This document shows, piece by piece, positions 1 through 6,896 of a DNA stretch of 12,633 bases. This DNA comes from Prolixibacteraceae bacterium UBA6162 (lineage in GTDB: Bacteria > Bacteroidota > Bacteroidia > Bacteroidales > Prolixibacteraceae), in assembly GCA_002428215.1 (NCBI GenBank), contig DIUI01000007.1:1-12633 (forward strand), given 5' to 3'. The first letter of the stretch is position 1; the number at the start of each line of letters is the position of its first letter. The notes beneath the pieces are model-generated. The model had not been told where the DNA came from, did no database searches, and saw only the letters and a program-made list of their open reading frames with translations. The translations under genes were made by a program, and so were the position numbers.

Positions 1-422
1 ACACCTTCGTCTGTTATGGTTACCAACAGTTTGCGACCCTCAAGGGTGGTCACCTCAAGACTGTCGGACAAATCGGTCGACAGCGCTTTGGCTGCCACCA
101 CATGGTAGGTCAAAATTTTGGTCAGCTCCCCGGTGGGATCTGCCAGTAAACTTTCCAGGGTGCCATCAGGTAACGCATCGAAAGCAGCATCCGTTGGCGC
201 AAATACAGTGAATGGCCCTTCGCCGCTGAGGGTCTCCACCAATCCGGCAGCATTTACTGCGGCTTCCAGGGTCTCATGATCAGCACTGTTAACGATGACA
301 TCCACCACCGTAGTCTGAGCTTGCAATGTTGCTGCATTATGCAAAAGCAAACCCACAGCCATCAAAAACAAATAGCTGATTTTTAGAAACAAGCCTTTGA
401 TTAACGAGGTAAAATTCTTCAT
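1..422 (-). CDS. FAS1 (fasciclin) domain secreted protein, 3' end missing
   Basis: The reading frame opens at ATG (420-422 on the complement) and runs without a stop off the left edge, giving about 140 residues. Residues 1-36 form a signal peptide: basic MKNF..IKG, a hydrophobic stretch, then LQAQ as the likely cleavage region. The rest fits a FAS1 domain: VVDVIVNSADHETLEAAVNAAG, the H1-like box GPFTVFAPTDAAFDALP, a loop reading LTKILTYHVVAAK, and LEGRKLLVTITDEG. FAS1 domains are extracytoplasmic adhesion modules, and single-domain secreted forms are common in Bacteroidota; the ligand cannot be told. No Shine-Dalgarno sequence is visible, as is usual in this phylum. The upstream DNA carries two short inverted repeats and no perfect TAnnTTTG box. 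Further FAS1 repeats may lie beyond the edge. The family call is secure; the role is unknown. Confidence 0.9.
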   Translation of the reverse strand, partial: MKNFTSLIKGLFLKISYLFLMAVGLLLHNAATLQAQTTVVDVIVNSADHETLEAAVNAAGLVETLSGEGPFTVFAPTDAAFDALPDGTLESLLADPTGELTKILTYHVVAAKALSTDLSDSLEVTTLEGRKLLVTITDEG

Positions 423-514
423 TTTGTTTAATTTTGATTAGTATTTGTTCAACAAAACTTAAATAAAGAAAGTTCACCTCTTGTTGTCATAAAAAGACGT
501 TTTAGTATTTTTTT

Positions 515-529
515 AACATATTTTATGTT
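515..529. repeat. Perfect inverted repeat upstream of FAS1 gene
   Basis: AACATA-TTT-TATGTT is a perfect 6-bp inverted repeat with a 3-base centre, about 93 bases upstream of the FAS1 start. The symmetry is seen directly. An operator role is only a guess, because AT-rich intergenic DNA yields such palindromes by chance. Confidence 0.25.
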
Positions 530-717
530 CAATTACCACATGGCCACCTAGAGTATTATTGAATATATTAATTTGATTATCAATATTTTAAACCCGTACA
601 TAAAACATGTTTCGCAATCAGAGCAGAAGAGCGATTAATTTCCTGAAGGTTTTCAATTTCTTTCAGAGCTTGCGGAGCGATAGGCAATTCACCTAAAAAG
701 AAAATCATTTATCAAGT

Positions 718-786
718 TGGGGCGAGCTGGATTCGATCCAAGCTGAGGCAAATAGGTATTTCTACCGCAGGGTTGGTCGAGTGGAG
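718..786 (-). pseudogene. Decayed tRNA relic (3' half, tRNA-Tyr-like)
   Basis: Read on the complement, the segment ends in a T-arm-like hairpin (CTTGG, ATCGAAT, CCAGC), then TCGCCCC and a discriminator A at 718. This is the layout of a tRNA 3' end: T-stem, seven-base loop with the TCGA core, 3' acceptor strand. The T-stem keeps only four of five pairs (one of them U-G) and the loop starts AT instead of TT. An ACTCGA..CCAA stretch near 775-783 resembles the D-arm of a type II tRNA, and the space before the T-arm would suit a long variable arm, hence Tyr-like. No matching 5' acceptor strand (expected GGGGCGA) is present and no proper anticodon arm folds, so the gene is not functional. The tRNA-Tyr comparison is from memory of Bacteroidota sequences, not from a search. 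Confidence 0.35.
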
Positions 787-831
787 AATATTATATAAGA
801 TTAGCCTGATTAAATTGGCAAAGAACGTGAA

Positions 832-864
832 TTGCTTACGCATAAGCATTTCTCTTGTAAGCAA
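832..864 (-). terminator. Inverted repeat just after the DUF5009 gene, possible terminator
   Basis: TTGCTTAC (832-839) and GTAAGCAA (857-864) are perfect 8-bp complements, 26 bases beyond the stop of the minus-strand DUF5009 gene. An alternative smaller hairpin, GCTTA-CGCA-TAAGC (834-847), shares one arm. The position fits a 3'-end hairpin, but no U-tract follows on the minus strand, so intrinsic termination is uncertain. Confidence 0.35.
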
Positions 865-890
865 CTTAACCACGAATCAAACTTGCAATT

Positions 891-2015
891 TTAAACCCTC
901 AGGAAAATCTTTTTTTGATAGAGATAATAGAGTAGCATCCATTCAATAACAATCACCCCCAGAACAACAATCCATGGACCCAGAGGAGCAGAGAGCCACC
1001 CGGTGAAGAACTCCGAAATCTGACGGAAAGGAATTATCCTCGATCCAAGATAAATGGTAATAGAATTGAAACCGATTACAGAAAAAAACAATACAAGGTA
1101 CTTGCCAACTCCGTTAAATAGGCTGCGAACATCAATGGAATAATAAAATATCGAGAGGAGTATCATACTGATACCTCCTGTGAGCATATTAAAAGGTACG
1201 GTCCATATCTTTTTAATGATCGGATAGATAGGAGAAAGCAATAAGGCTGATAAAACCAGAGCTACTCCAATTGCCAGCAGCCAAATAGTTTTGCGACTGC
1301 CGGAAAGAAGAGGAAGCCGAAGCAGGAATCCTGAAATAGCACCCAGAAGGGTTACCGAGGTTGCGGAAACAATGCAAAGGACCCCTTCGGGATCGAATGT
1401 TGTATCGTTGAGCCGACCGGGAAGCAGGGTCTGATCGAGCCATGCATTGATACCCACTCCGTGCTGCAAAATCCCGGTCCCCATGCCTGGTACTGGAACC
1501 ACAAGCTGCAGCATGGAAATAAGGGCGAGTATTGCCAGTAGAAAAATCGATTGATGGCGTACATTCTTAACATATAACACAATGGTGGCTGCCAAAGCAT
1601 AAGCCAGTCCAATCTGTCCGAGCACACTGGCATAACGTGCATTATCAAAACCATTACGCAAAGCGCCATTGTAGAATATACCCAGCAAAACCAGGAGAAT
1701 CCCTCTACGCCAAATACCTTTTAGGATTGCAGAAGATTGGATACCCTTTTCACGTCGGCGATCGATGGCTATGGGAATGGCCACACCGGAAATGAACATG
1801 AACAGAGGGAAAATCAGATCATAGAACCGGAACCCTGCCCATTCAACATGACTAAACTGCTCGGCGAGGGGGGCTAACCCACCCAGATATTTGGAGGAAG
1901 CGAGGGTGGTTATTAGGGTACCTCCACCAATAATCCAGAACATATCAAATCCACGAAGTACATCGAGCGACTTTAAGCGGCCCGAATCGGCAGGCCTGGT
2001 GTTAGCATGTGACAT
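891..2015 (-). CDS. DUF5009 / NagX-HGSNAT-like membrane acyltransferase
   Basis: This 374-residue polytopic membrane protein has about ten hydrophobic segments. The N-terminus carries the family signature RLKSLDVLRGFDMFWIIGG (about 13-31), followed by HVEWAGFRFYDLIFPLFMFISG (about 56-77). That matches the HxxW..(D)L(I/V)FP.F.FI.G block of the heparan-alpha-glucosaminide N-acetyltransferase and NagX families, in which the corresponding His carries the acetyl group; here it is His56. Late segments include FNSITIYLGSRII, another family hallmark. By family, such proteins move acetyl groups across a membrane to amino sugars, or act in GlcNAc use; the substrate here is unknown. In Bacteroidota these genes often lie near glycan-degradation genes, consistent with the GH92 enzyme in this window. 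The start (complement of 2013-2015) has no Shine-Dalgarno sequence. A near-match -7 box (CATATTTG, complement of 2104-2111) and a palindrome at 2063-2079 lie upstream. Confidence 0.88.
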   Translation of the reverse strand: MSHANTRPADSGRLKSLDVLRGFDMFWIIGGGTLITTLASSKYLGGLAPLAEQFSHVEWAGFRFYDLIFPLFMFISGVAIPIAIDRRREKGIQSSAILKGIWRRGILLVLLGIFYNGALRNGFDNARYASVLGQIGLAYALAATIVLYVKNVRHQSIFLLAILALISMLQLVVPVPGMGTGILQHGVGINAWLDQTLLPGRLNDTTFDPEGVLCIVSATSVTLLGAISGFLLRLPLLSGSRKTIWLLAIGVALVLSALLLSPIYPIIKKIWTVPFNMLTGGISMILLSIFYYSIDVRSLFNGVGKYLVLFFSVIGFNSITIYLGSRIIPFRQISEFFTGWLSAPLGPWIVVLGVIVIEWMLLYYLYQKKIFLRV

Positions 2016-2062
2016 AACAGCAATCTTTTATCCGTTTTAAAGATTCCGAATGTAAGGATTTT

Positions 2063-2079
2063 CATTCAAAAAATGAATG
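2063..2079. repeat. Palindrome in the leader of the DUF5009 gene
   Basis: CATTCA-AAAAA-TGAATG is a perfect 6-bp inverted repeat centred about 55 bases upstream of the DUF5009 start. It lies between the near-match -7 box at 2104-2111 and the start codon, so it would fall in the 5' leader or at an operator position. Its function is inferred from location only. Confidence 0.3.
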
Positions 2080-2118
2080 CTAAAAAAAGTTCATGTCAAG
2101 CAGCAAATATGTTGCACC

Positions 2119-2157
2119 CAAAAATATAAAGAGAGCCAGACTTTCATCTAACTCTCT
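2119..2157 (-). terminator. Intrinsic terminator of tRNA-Gly
   Basis: On the complement, 11 bases after the tRNA 3' end, an 11-bp stem (arms at 2147-2157 and 2130-2140, two of the pairs G-U) closes a six-base loop (TGAAAG on the minus strand). A T-rich run, TTATATTTTTG, follows it. Stem, short loop, U-tract and position directly after the tRNA make this a strong rho-independent terminator. The T-run also matches TAnnTTTG by chance (complement of 2119-2126), which I do not call a promoter. Confidence 0.8.
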
Positions 2158-2167
2158 CATTTTCAAG

Positions 2168-2239
2168 AGCGGGAAACGGGGGTCGAACCCGCGACCCTCA
2201 GCTTGGGAAGCTGATGCTCTACCACTGAGCTACTCCCGC
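2168..2239 (-). tRNA. tRNA-Gly(CCC)
   Basis: The complement folds as a complete 72-base cloverleaf. The acceptor is GCGGGAG with TTCCCGC (one G-U), the D-arm GCTC-AGTGGTA-GAGC, the anticodon arm TCAGC-TTCCCAA-GCTGA, the variable loop GGGTC, the T-arm GCGGG-TTCGACC-CCCGT, and the discriminator T. The anticodon is CCC, which reads the glycine codon GGG. The 3' CCA is not encoded (CTC follows), so it would be added after transcription, as is common in this phylum. It stands alone, with its own -7 box at 2272-2279 and its own terminator at 2119-2157. Confidence 0.97.
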
Positions 2240-2271
2240 ATTATGGGCAGAAACAACCACCTATAAGTGTG

Positions 2272-2279
2272 CAAAATTA
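2272..2279 (-). promoter_or_regulatory. Bacteroidota -7 box of tRNA-Gly
   Basis: The complement reads TAATTTTG, an exact match to TAnnTTTG, the -7 element of the Bacteroidota housekeeping sigma factor. It lies 32 bases upstream of the tRNA 5' end, so transcription would start roughly 25 bases before the mature tRNA. I see no good TTTG at the -33 position. Confidence 0.55.
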
Positions 2280-2371
2280 GAAAAATTTACTCAGTTGAGA
2301 TTGTGCATCAAAATAGTTTTGAAACTCCACCCGACCTAAATAGCCACTTCTAAATAGCACTCCTTTTCCTT

Positions 2372-2395
2372 GTACTTAGTACTTCCTGTGAGGAA
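2372..2395. repeat. Two adjacent palindromes upstream of the small ORF
   Basis: GTAC-TTA-GTAC (2372-2382) is directly followed by TTCCT-GTG-AGGAA (2383-2395). Two perfect palindromes side by side, about 135 bases before the small gene, suggest a regulatory or RNA-folding region. No protein binding can be assigned. Confidence 0.3.
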
Positions 2396-2446
2396 TTTCT
2401 CTTCCACCTCCAGAAGGTTAAAAAAACATAAATAACCATTACTAAG

Positions 2447-2469
2447 CCAAGGGTTTACTGTAACCTTGG
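2447..2469. repeat. Imperfect 23-base palindrome before the small ORF
   Basis: The arms CCAAGG (2447-2452) and CCTTGG (2464-2469) enclose a centre that is itself partly palindromic, TTAC-T-GTAA (2455-2463). The only in-frame upstream start for the next gene, TTG at 2466, lies inside the right arm. This argues that the element is a leader hairpin or operator and that translation begins further down, at the ATG at 2529. Confidence 0.4.
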
Positions 2470-2528
2470 AGATTGATTTTTCGTTAAAATGGTTGGATTA
2501 TTGCAGGAACAAAAATGGAGATGGCCTT

Positions 2529-2729
2529 ATGAAACAGTTGGAAAAAAATCAGCACACACCTTTTAATCCGTTTAACCCAATGGATGCTCGTCACGGCCAA
2601 ACCAATGAGCGCATAAAAAAAGTACATCGGTTTGGGTATAAACCCACCTCTTCGATTTCACCTAAGCCCAAAGCCTATTCGTATGTTGTCGATTGGCAAA
2701 TCGACGACGAAGAGGGACATGATGAATAG
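2529..2729 (+). CDS. Small hydrophilic protein of unknown function
   Basis: This 66-residue frame begins MKQLEKNQHT and ends DDEEGHDE. I do not recognise it. It is hydrophilic with no membrane segment or signal peptide. A central part, NPFNPMDARHGQTNERIKK, is rich in Asn, Pro and basic residues; a KPTSSISPKPKAY linker follows, and the tail is acidic. I chose ATG at 2529 because GGAG lies eight bases upstream, one of the few Shine-Dalgarno-like sites in this window. The frame could open at TTG 2466, adding 21 residues, but that codon sits within a palindrome. It stands alone between the divergent tRNA-Gly and the sensor kinase gene. Coding status is moderately supported by length, the ribosome site and non-random composition. 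Confidence 0.5.
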   Translation: MKQLEKNQHTPFNPFNPMDARHGQTNERIKKVHRFGYKPTSSISPKPKAYSYVVDWQIDDEEGHDE

Positions 2730-3185
2730 TCGCATAAAAAGCGGGCTGATTTGATACTTGAGAAACGAAAACATTTTTGATCTGCCAGCTTTTGGAGTTG
2801 AAGTTTACAACCCTTTAACCAAAATTTCTTAATCCAAAAATGTTACAAGCATAGTACAAAGCTATTGCTCTAAAGTATCATTTTCTCTAAATCAATTTTT
2901 TTGATCCACTTACCAGAAAAAGACGTGGTTTTACTTATTTTATCTAAAGTGGTGGGAAAATCATAACTTAACTGCATACATTTGTAGTGTTAAAATTTTT
3001 ATTTTAATGATAGAAATGTGCGCAACATTCTGTTGTTCTTTACTTTTTAGCCTATAATTTTAGTACGAAAAGAAAAGAACACCATCGCTTAAACAGAGCG
3101 AAATCTATAAACTTCTTTGCAAATCAAGCCGAATCTCAAATAAGACATATCCAATTTGTAAGCTATGTATTGACTGCCATTTTAC
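2730..3185 (+). promoter_or_regulatory. Long AT-rich leader of the sensor kinase gene
   Basis: This 456-base stretch has no credible gene on either strand. At 2977-2984 it carries TACATTTG, an exact TAnnTTTG -7 box on the plus strand; no TTTG is found at the expected -33 spacing. If that box is used, the sensor mRNA has an untranslated leader of about 190 bases, unusually long. I found no clear hairpin terminator for the preceding small gene. Confidence 0.4.
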
Positions 3186-6092
3186 ATGACAACATCAATC
3201 GACCGAAAACCACAAATGACATTCGTTGCTCTTTTCATGAGTGCAATAGCCTTTTTTACCCTTACACTGTCGAGGGCCTACGGGCAAGACAATTGGGTAC
3301 AATTGAGGCATTACACACTCGAGGAGGGATTGGCCGACAACAATATCATAGATTTGGTGGCAAGCCGGGAGGGTTACATTTGGCTGGCAACCCCACGAGG
3401 ATTGAGCCGATTCGACGGCTATAGCTTTGTTAATTTCAGCTACAGGGAACTTCCCGGTCTTTTTCCCGACAATCGAATCGATCGATTTTATTGTCATGAG
3501 AATAGAATTTTTCTGCTTTCGAAGAACCATGGATTACTTGAGCTAAACCATGAAACCCTTGAAATCCAAATACTGAGAAGCGAAGGCATAGTATCAATGA
3601 GTATGCAAGGCGATACTGCTGCATATTTCTTTGCCAATGGAGATGTTGAGATTTGGCTGAACCAGCGGCTGCACAGTAAGGCAAATTATCCGGTTACTTC
3701 CTCTTCAAGCATTGTAATTGCACATCAGAAAGTATATCTCACACATAATCTTTGGGGAATACTCGCATTAGAGATTAACCGGCCAGATCAAAACACCCGT
3801 CTTGAACTGAAAGATATCGATCCGGTTGGGAAAGTTCAGAAGAGCATCCAATATGGCGCCATCTATATTACCGGAAACCGGGTATTCTCCTTTATCAACG
3901 ACAAAGTGGAACTGATACCCGAAATAGGCTCCTTATTAGGTATCAATTTCTACAATGAAGATGACCAGGGAAACAGCATGTTTATTTCATACAGTCAGTA
4001 TCCCTTTATTCAAACCGATGCAGGTATGCAAGAGCTAAGGTCAGCCAACCTAAATAACATCGAACACCGCAAGATCATCAAAGCCAACCACAACACATAT
4101 CTGATAGGTACCAATCAGGGATTAATACAAATTGGAGAGGTTCCAGACAGAATTCATTCAATAACAGCAACTTACGACCGTTATCCCAAATTCTTATACG
4201 TACGGCGAAGGATAGTGGAAGCACCCGATGGATCTCTGTTCTTTTTAGGTCATCCCGGAATTTTAAAGAGTCGTGGCAATGAAATCGTCAATCATACCAG
4301 CGAGATACATTCATATTACGACGGAGTAATATTTGAGGATACCCTTTATGCTGCCACTGAAGGTTCCGGATTGATGGCTATTGATATTTCGACCGGCAGC
4401 CAACGCAAGGTTGGAACCCCACAAATCAGGGAGGGGTCAATCCTCTTTTGCATTGTATCAACATCGGACGACAGACTGTTGGCAGGGGGCATAGATTTGC
4501 TTGTCTGGTATAATCCGGAGACAGGAGCAGCAACCACCCTGCAACTACCTTCATCTTTAGAAATTTATCACATTTCAGAACTACTCCCCCGTTATTTTCT
4601 TGTAGCCACTAATAAAGGTGTATACCGACTTACAGTTTCGGAAATTGGCCCAAAATGGGAACTTACCCAACATACAGTTGAAACGCGTGACATCTTGCAT
4701 CTTCCTGATAGAAAGGAAGTCTGGTATGCTACCCGGGAGGGAATTTTTATTCGCAACGAGGAGACTGACGACCTTATCGCGCAGCTGAATGATGTATATG
4801 AAGTCTCAAATCCGGTTGTAACAGCCCTTATAAGAGACAACTCCGGGTTGATCTGGGCATCTACCTTTTCAGGGATTACCGTTGTAGATCCAGCCAACCG
4901 TTCAACACGTATAATAACTCGTGGAGAAGGACTTGGTAATCAAGAATTTAATTTCGCATCGGCAGCAAGAATCAGTAATGGCGATTTGATATTCGGAGGG
5001 CTAAATGCATACGACGTTGTTCAACCCGATATTCTTAAGAATTTTAGATATGCCGATGATTTTTTCATTTCCGGCATTAAACACATCACACCAACAGGCG
5101 AGGTGTTTACGCAGCTGCCTGCCAACGCCAAACATAATTTACGGTTAAGAACCGGCTATGAATCTCTGGTACTTTATTTAACAAATTTCGACTATGCTTT
5201 TGGTTCCGGCTACACCTTTGAGTATCAAATGAACGCCCAGGCCTGGCAAAAGGTGAATCTGGAAAATCAGTTACAAATATCTAACCTCTCTTATGGAAAT
5301 CACACTTTGAAAGTAAGAATGATCAACCCCATGGGAGAAATTTCAGAAGTAAAAAGTTATATCCTCTTTGCGCAGGTTCCATGGTTTCAGCAACCGGCAT
5401 TCTATCTGCTAGTGTTTGCCAGCTTAATAACGGCACTAGTGCTGACATTCTATTTTTTCCGCCGTGCCAAAGAGATTGAATCAGACACAAAAACGAAAAT
5501 TGCCATGGACTTGCACGACGAAGCCGGTTCCATACTTACCCGTTTGACCCTACAAATTGCCACATCTAAAAACCTCGAAGAAGAACGGAAAATTCTTAAG
5601 GAAGATCTGTCGGAGGTGCTCTACAGCCTGCGGGCTTTTATTACATCGTTTGCAGCCAAACGTGTCACACTGACCGATCTTTTCGATGACCTTAACGAAC
5701 TTGCCACAAGATACAGCAAACCTTGTGTTTTTAAATTAACACCCAATAACAAAACAGCCCGGGAGATTCCACTCAGCACGGAACTCTACCGCGACATAAA
5801 ACTCAGTGTTTATGAACTGATTAACAACAACTTAAAACACAGCGAATCACAAGTTTGTACAATTTCGTTCGAAACCGACGGTAAGCTACTCACTATTAGC
5901 TATGAAGACCCGTTATACAGTGGCAATTTCGAAAGCAACAGAAATAGTGGGTACGGTCATAGCAGCCTGCGCAAAAGGACACAAAGAAACCATGGCAGTT
6001 TTGAGTGGAAAACTGATCCCGTTGATGGAGGTCTTTTTGTGAAGCTGAAATTCCGGGTGGTAAAAAAGAGATTTTTGAAGAAATTTACCTGA
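3186..6092 (+). CDS. Membrane sensor histidine kinase with Reg_prop propeller and Y_Y_Y domain
   Basis: This 968-residue sensor has a signal peptide or anchor (1-33, ending SRAYGQ) followed by a large periplasmic region. It carries two-component-regulator propeller repeats, clearest at 51-78 (DNNIIDLVASREGYIWLATP then RGLSRFDG) and about 543-570 (SGLIWASTFSGITVVDP). A Y_Y_Y Ig-like domain (about 665-730), one transmembrane helix (about 740-758) and a HisKA_3 dimerisation domain follow, with phospho-acceptor His777 in DLHDEAGSILTRL. The HATPase has N-box ELINNNLKHS (877-886) and G2-like GYGHSSLRKR (922-931). The usual DxGxG box is degraded to EDPLYSGNF (907-915), which may weaken ATP binding. 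The periplasmic part resembles hybrid two-component glycan sensors, but no receiver or AraC domain is fused; the partner is the regulator 128 bases downstream. The ligand is probably an oligosaccharide, by analogy. The start fits the signal peptide. Confidence 0.92.
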   Translation: MTTSIDRKPQMTFVALFMSAIAFFTLTLSRAYGQDNWVQLRHYTLEEGLADNNIIDLVASREGYIWLATPRGLSRFDGYSFVNFSYRELPGLFPDNRIDRFYCHENRIFLLSKNHGLLELNHETLEIQILRSEGIVSMSMQGDTAAYFFANGDVEIWLNQRLHSKANYPVTSSSSIVIAHQKVYLTHNLWGILALEINRPDQNTRLELKDIDPVGKVQKSIQYGAIYITGNRVFSFINDKVELIPEIGSLLGINFYNEDDQGNSMFISYSQYPFIQTDAGMQELRSANLNNIEHRKIIKANHNTYLIGTNQGLIQIGEVPDRIHSITATYDRYPKFLYVRRRIVEAPDGSLFFLGHPGILKSRGNEIVNHTSEIHSYYDGVIFEDTLYAATEGSGLMAIDISTGSQRKVGTPQIREGSILFCIVSTSDDRLLAGGIDLLVWYNPETGAATTLQLPSSLEIYHISELLPRYFLVATNKGVYRLTVSEIGPKWELTQHTVETRDILHLPDRKEVWYATREGIFIRNEETDDLIAQLNDVYEVSNPVVTALIRDNSGLIWASTFSGITVVDPANRSTRIITRGEGLGNQEFNFASAARISNGDLIFGGLNAYDVVQPDILKNFRYADDFFISGIKHITPTGEVFTQLPANAKHNLRLRTGYESLVLYLTNFDYAFGSGYTFEYQMNAQAWQKVNLENQLQISNLSYGNHTLKVRMINPMGEISEVKSYILFAQVPWFQQPAFYLLVFASLITALVLTFYFFRRAKEIESDTKTKIAMDLHDEAGSILTRLTLQIATSKNLEEERKILKEDLSEVLYSLRAFITSFAAKRVTLTDLFDDLNELATRYSKPCVFKLTPNNKTAREIPLSTELYRDIKLSVYELINNNLKHSESQVCTISFETDGKLLTISYEDPLYSGNFESNRNSGYGHSSLRKRTQRNHGSFEWKTDPVDGGLFVKLKFRVVKKRFLKKFT

Positions 6093-6220
6093 TACAGAAA
6101 ATGAAAGACAAATCGGTTCAACCGTTAAAATCAGAATTTTGGGTCTGTGATTTTTTTAAAGATTAGATGCTATATTTAATGGCTATTTAGATTAGAAACA
6201 AGATCCGGCAAGTAATCAGG

Positions 6221-6832
6221 ATGAAAAATGTAATCATAATTGAAGACGACGAGAAACTGGCAAGCATAATGAGGGATCTCATTAACCAACTCGACGATTA
6301 CCATTGTGAATTTATTTTCAACAATCCGGTCGATTTCATTCAAAGCAATACAAATGCCCACGTTGTGGTACTCGATATTGTAATGCCCGGAATGAATGGG
6401 CTGGAGGCTATCCCGAAAATTCTTAAGTTACACCCGGAAACATCAATTATTATTAACTCTATCAAAGACGACACAGAAACCATATTTAAGGCCTTGCAAC
6501 TGGGAGCAGTTGGTTATATCGATAAACAAAGTTTTCAAATCGATTTTCTGGAGGTATTCAATTGCGTACTCTTCGATGGGGCCTATATGACACCGAGGAT
6601 TGCCCGCAAAATCATCACTTTTATTCAAAAGCCGCGTGGAATATACAACGAATTGAAGCAACGCGAAATTGACATAGTGAATGGAATTCTGGAGGGTTTG
6701 AGTTATAAAATGATTGCAGCACAGCAGAATATCTCCATCGAAACCGTACGGTTTCACATCAAAACCATCTACAGAAAACTTAAAATTAACAGTAAATCGG
6801 AACTGTTCAACCTTTTTAAAATGAACCCTTAA
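6221..6832 (+). CDS. NarL/LuxR-type response regulator
   Basis: This 203-residue protein has a receiver domain (1-120) and a C-terminal LuxR-type helix-turn-helix (about 143-200). The acidic pocket Glu8-Asp9-Asp10, phospho-acceptor Asp52 in VVLDIVMPGMNG, Ser80 in the switch position and Lys102 are all present, so phosphorylation should work. The HTH reads LKQREIDIVNGILEGLSYKM then IAAQQNISIETVRFHIKTIY, a typical NarL/FixJ signature. HisKA_3 kinases normally pair with this class, which supports the upstream sensor as its partner. The 128-base gap between them contains a small palindrome, CGGTT-C-AACCG (6114-6124), but no clear terminator, so co-transcription is possible. A weak -7-like TATATTTA at 6171 could give separate expression. 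The target genes cannot be read from sequence; the GH92 gene 64 bases downstream is the obvious candidate. Confidence 0.95.
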   Translation: MKNVIIIEDDEKLASIMRDLINQLDDYHCEFIFNNPVDFIQSNTNAHVVVLDIVMPGMNGLEAIPKILKLHPETSIIINSIKDDTETIFKALQLGAVGYIDKQSFQIDFLEVFNCVLFDGAYMTPRIARKIITFIQKPRGIYNELKQREIDIVNGILEGLSYKMIAAQQNISIETVRFHIKTIYRKLKINSKSELFNLFKMNP

Positions 6833-6836
6833 TTCT

Positions 6837-6844
6837 TATCTTTG
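6837..6844 (+). promoter_or_regulatory. Bacteroidota -7 box before the GH92 gene
   Basis: TATCTTTG matches TAnnTTTG exactly. It begins five bases after the response-regulator stop and 60 bases before the GH92 start. A TTTT (6814-6817) sits at the expected distance for the -33 TTTG element, with one mismatch. This suggests that the GH92 gene can be transcribed on its own as well as by read-through. Confidence 0.5.
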
Positions 6845-6896
6845 AAGCGGGCGACTCTGAAACAGATAAATTTTCGCTACCCTTTAATCAAAGATT

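Larger units (their letters stand above)
423..890. other. Non-coding interval between FAS1 gene and DUF5009 gene
   Basis: This 468-base stretch holds no convincing gene. Near the FAS1 start are two short perfect palindromes: TTTGTT-C-AACAAA (444-456) and AACATA-TTT-TATGTT (515-529). Either could be an operator for the minus-strand FAS1 gene or chance in AT-rich DNA. At 718-786 there is a decayed tRNA-like segment, listed separately. A 42-codon minus-strand frame at 580-708 has no Shine-Dalgarno sequence and no recognisable product. Next to the end of the DUF5009 gene is an inverted repeat at 832-864. Confidence 0.6.

Noticed and set aside
580..708. 42-codon minus-strand frame starting MIFFLGELPIAP in the gap left of the DUF5009 gene
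   Set aside because: It has an amino-acid mix that looks vaguely coding, but no Shine-Dalgarno sequence, no known family, and it sits beside a decayed tRNA fragment. It may be a gene relic; not enough to call.
2119..2126. TATTTTTG on the complement, an exact TAnnTTTG match upstream of the DUF5009 gene
   Set aside because: It is the T-run of the tRNA-Gly terminator hairpin, so the match is most simply explained by termination.
2466..2528. TTG start adding 21 residues to the small protein
   Set aside because: The codon lies inside a palindrome arm, while the ATG at 2529 has GGAG eight bases upstream.
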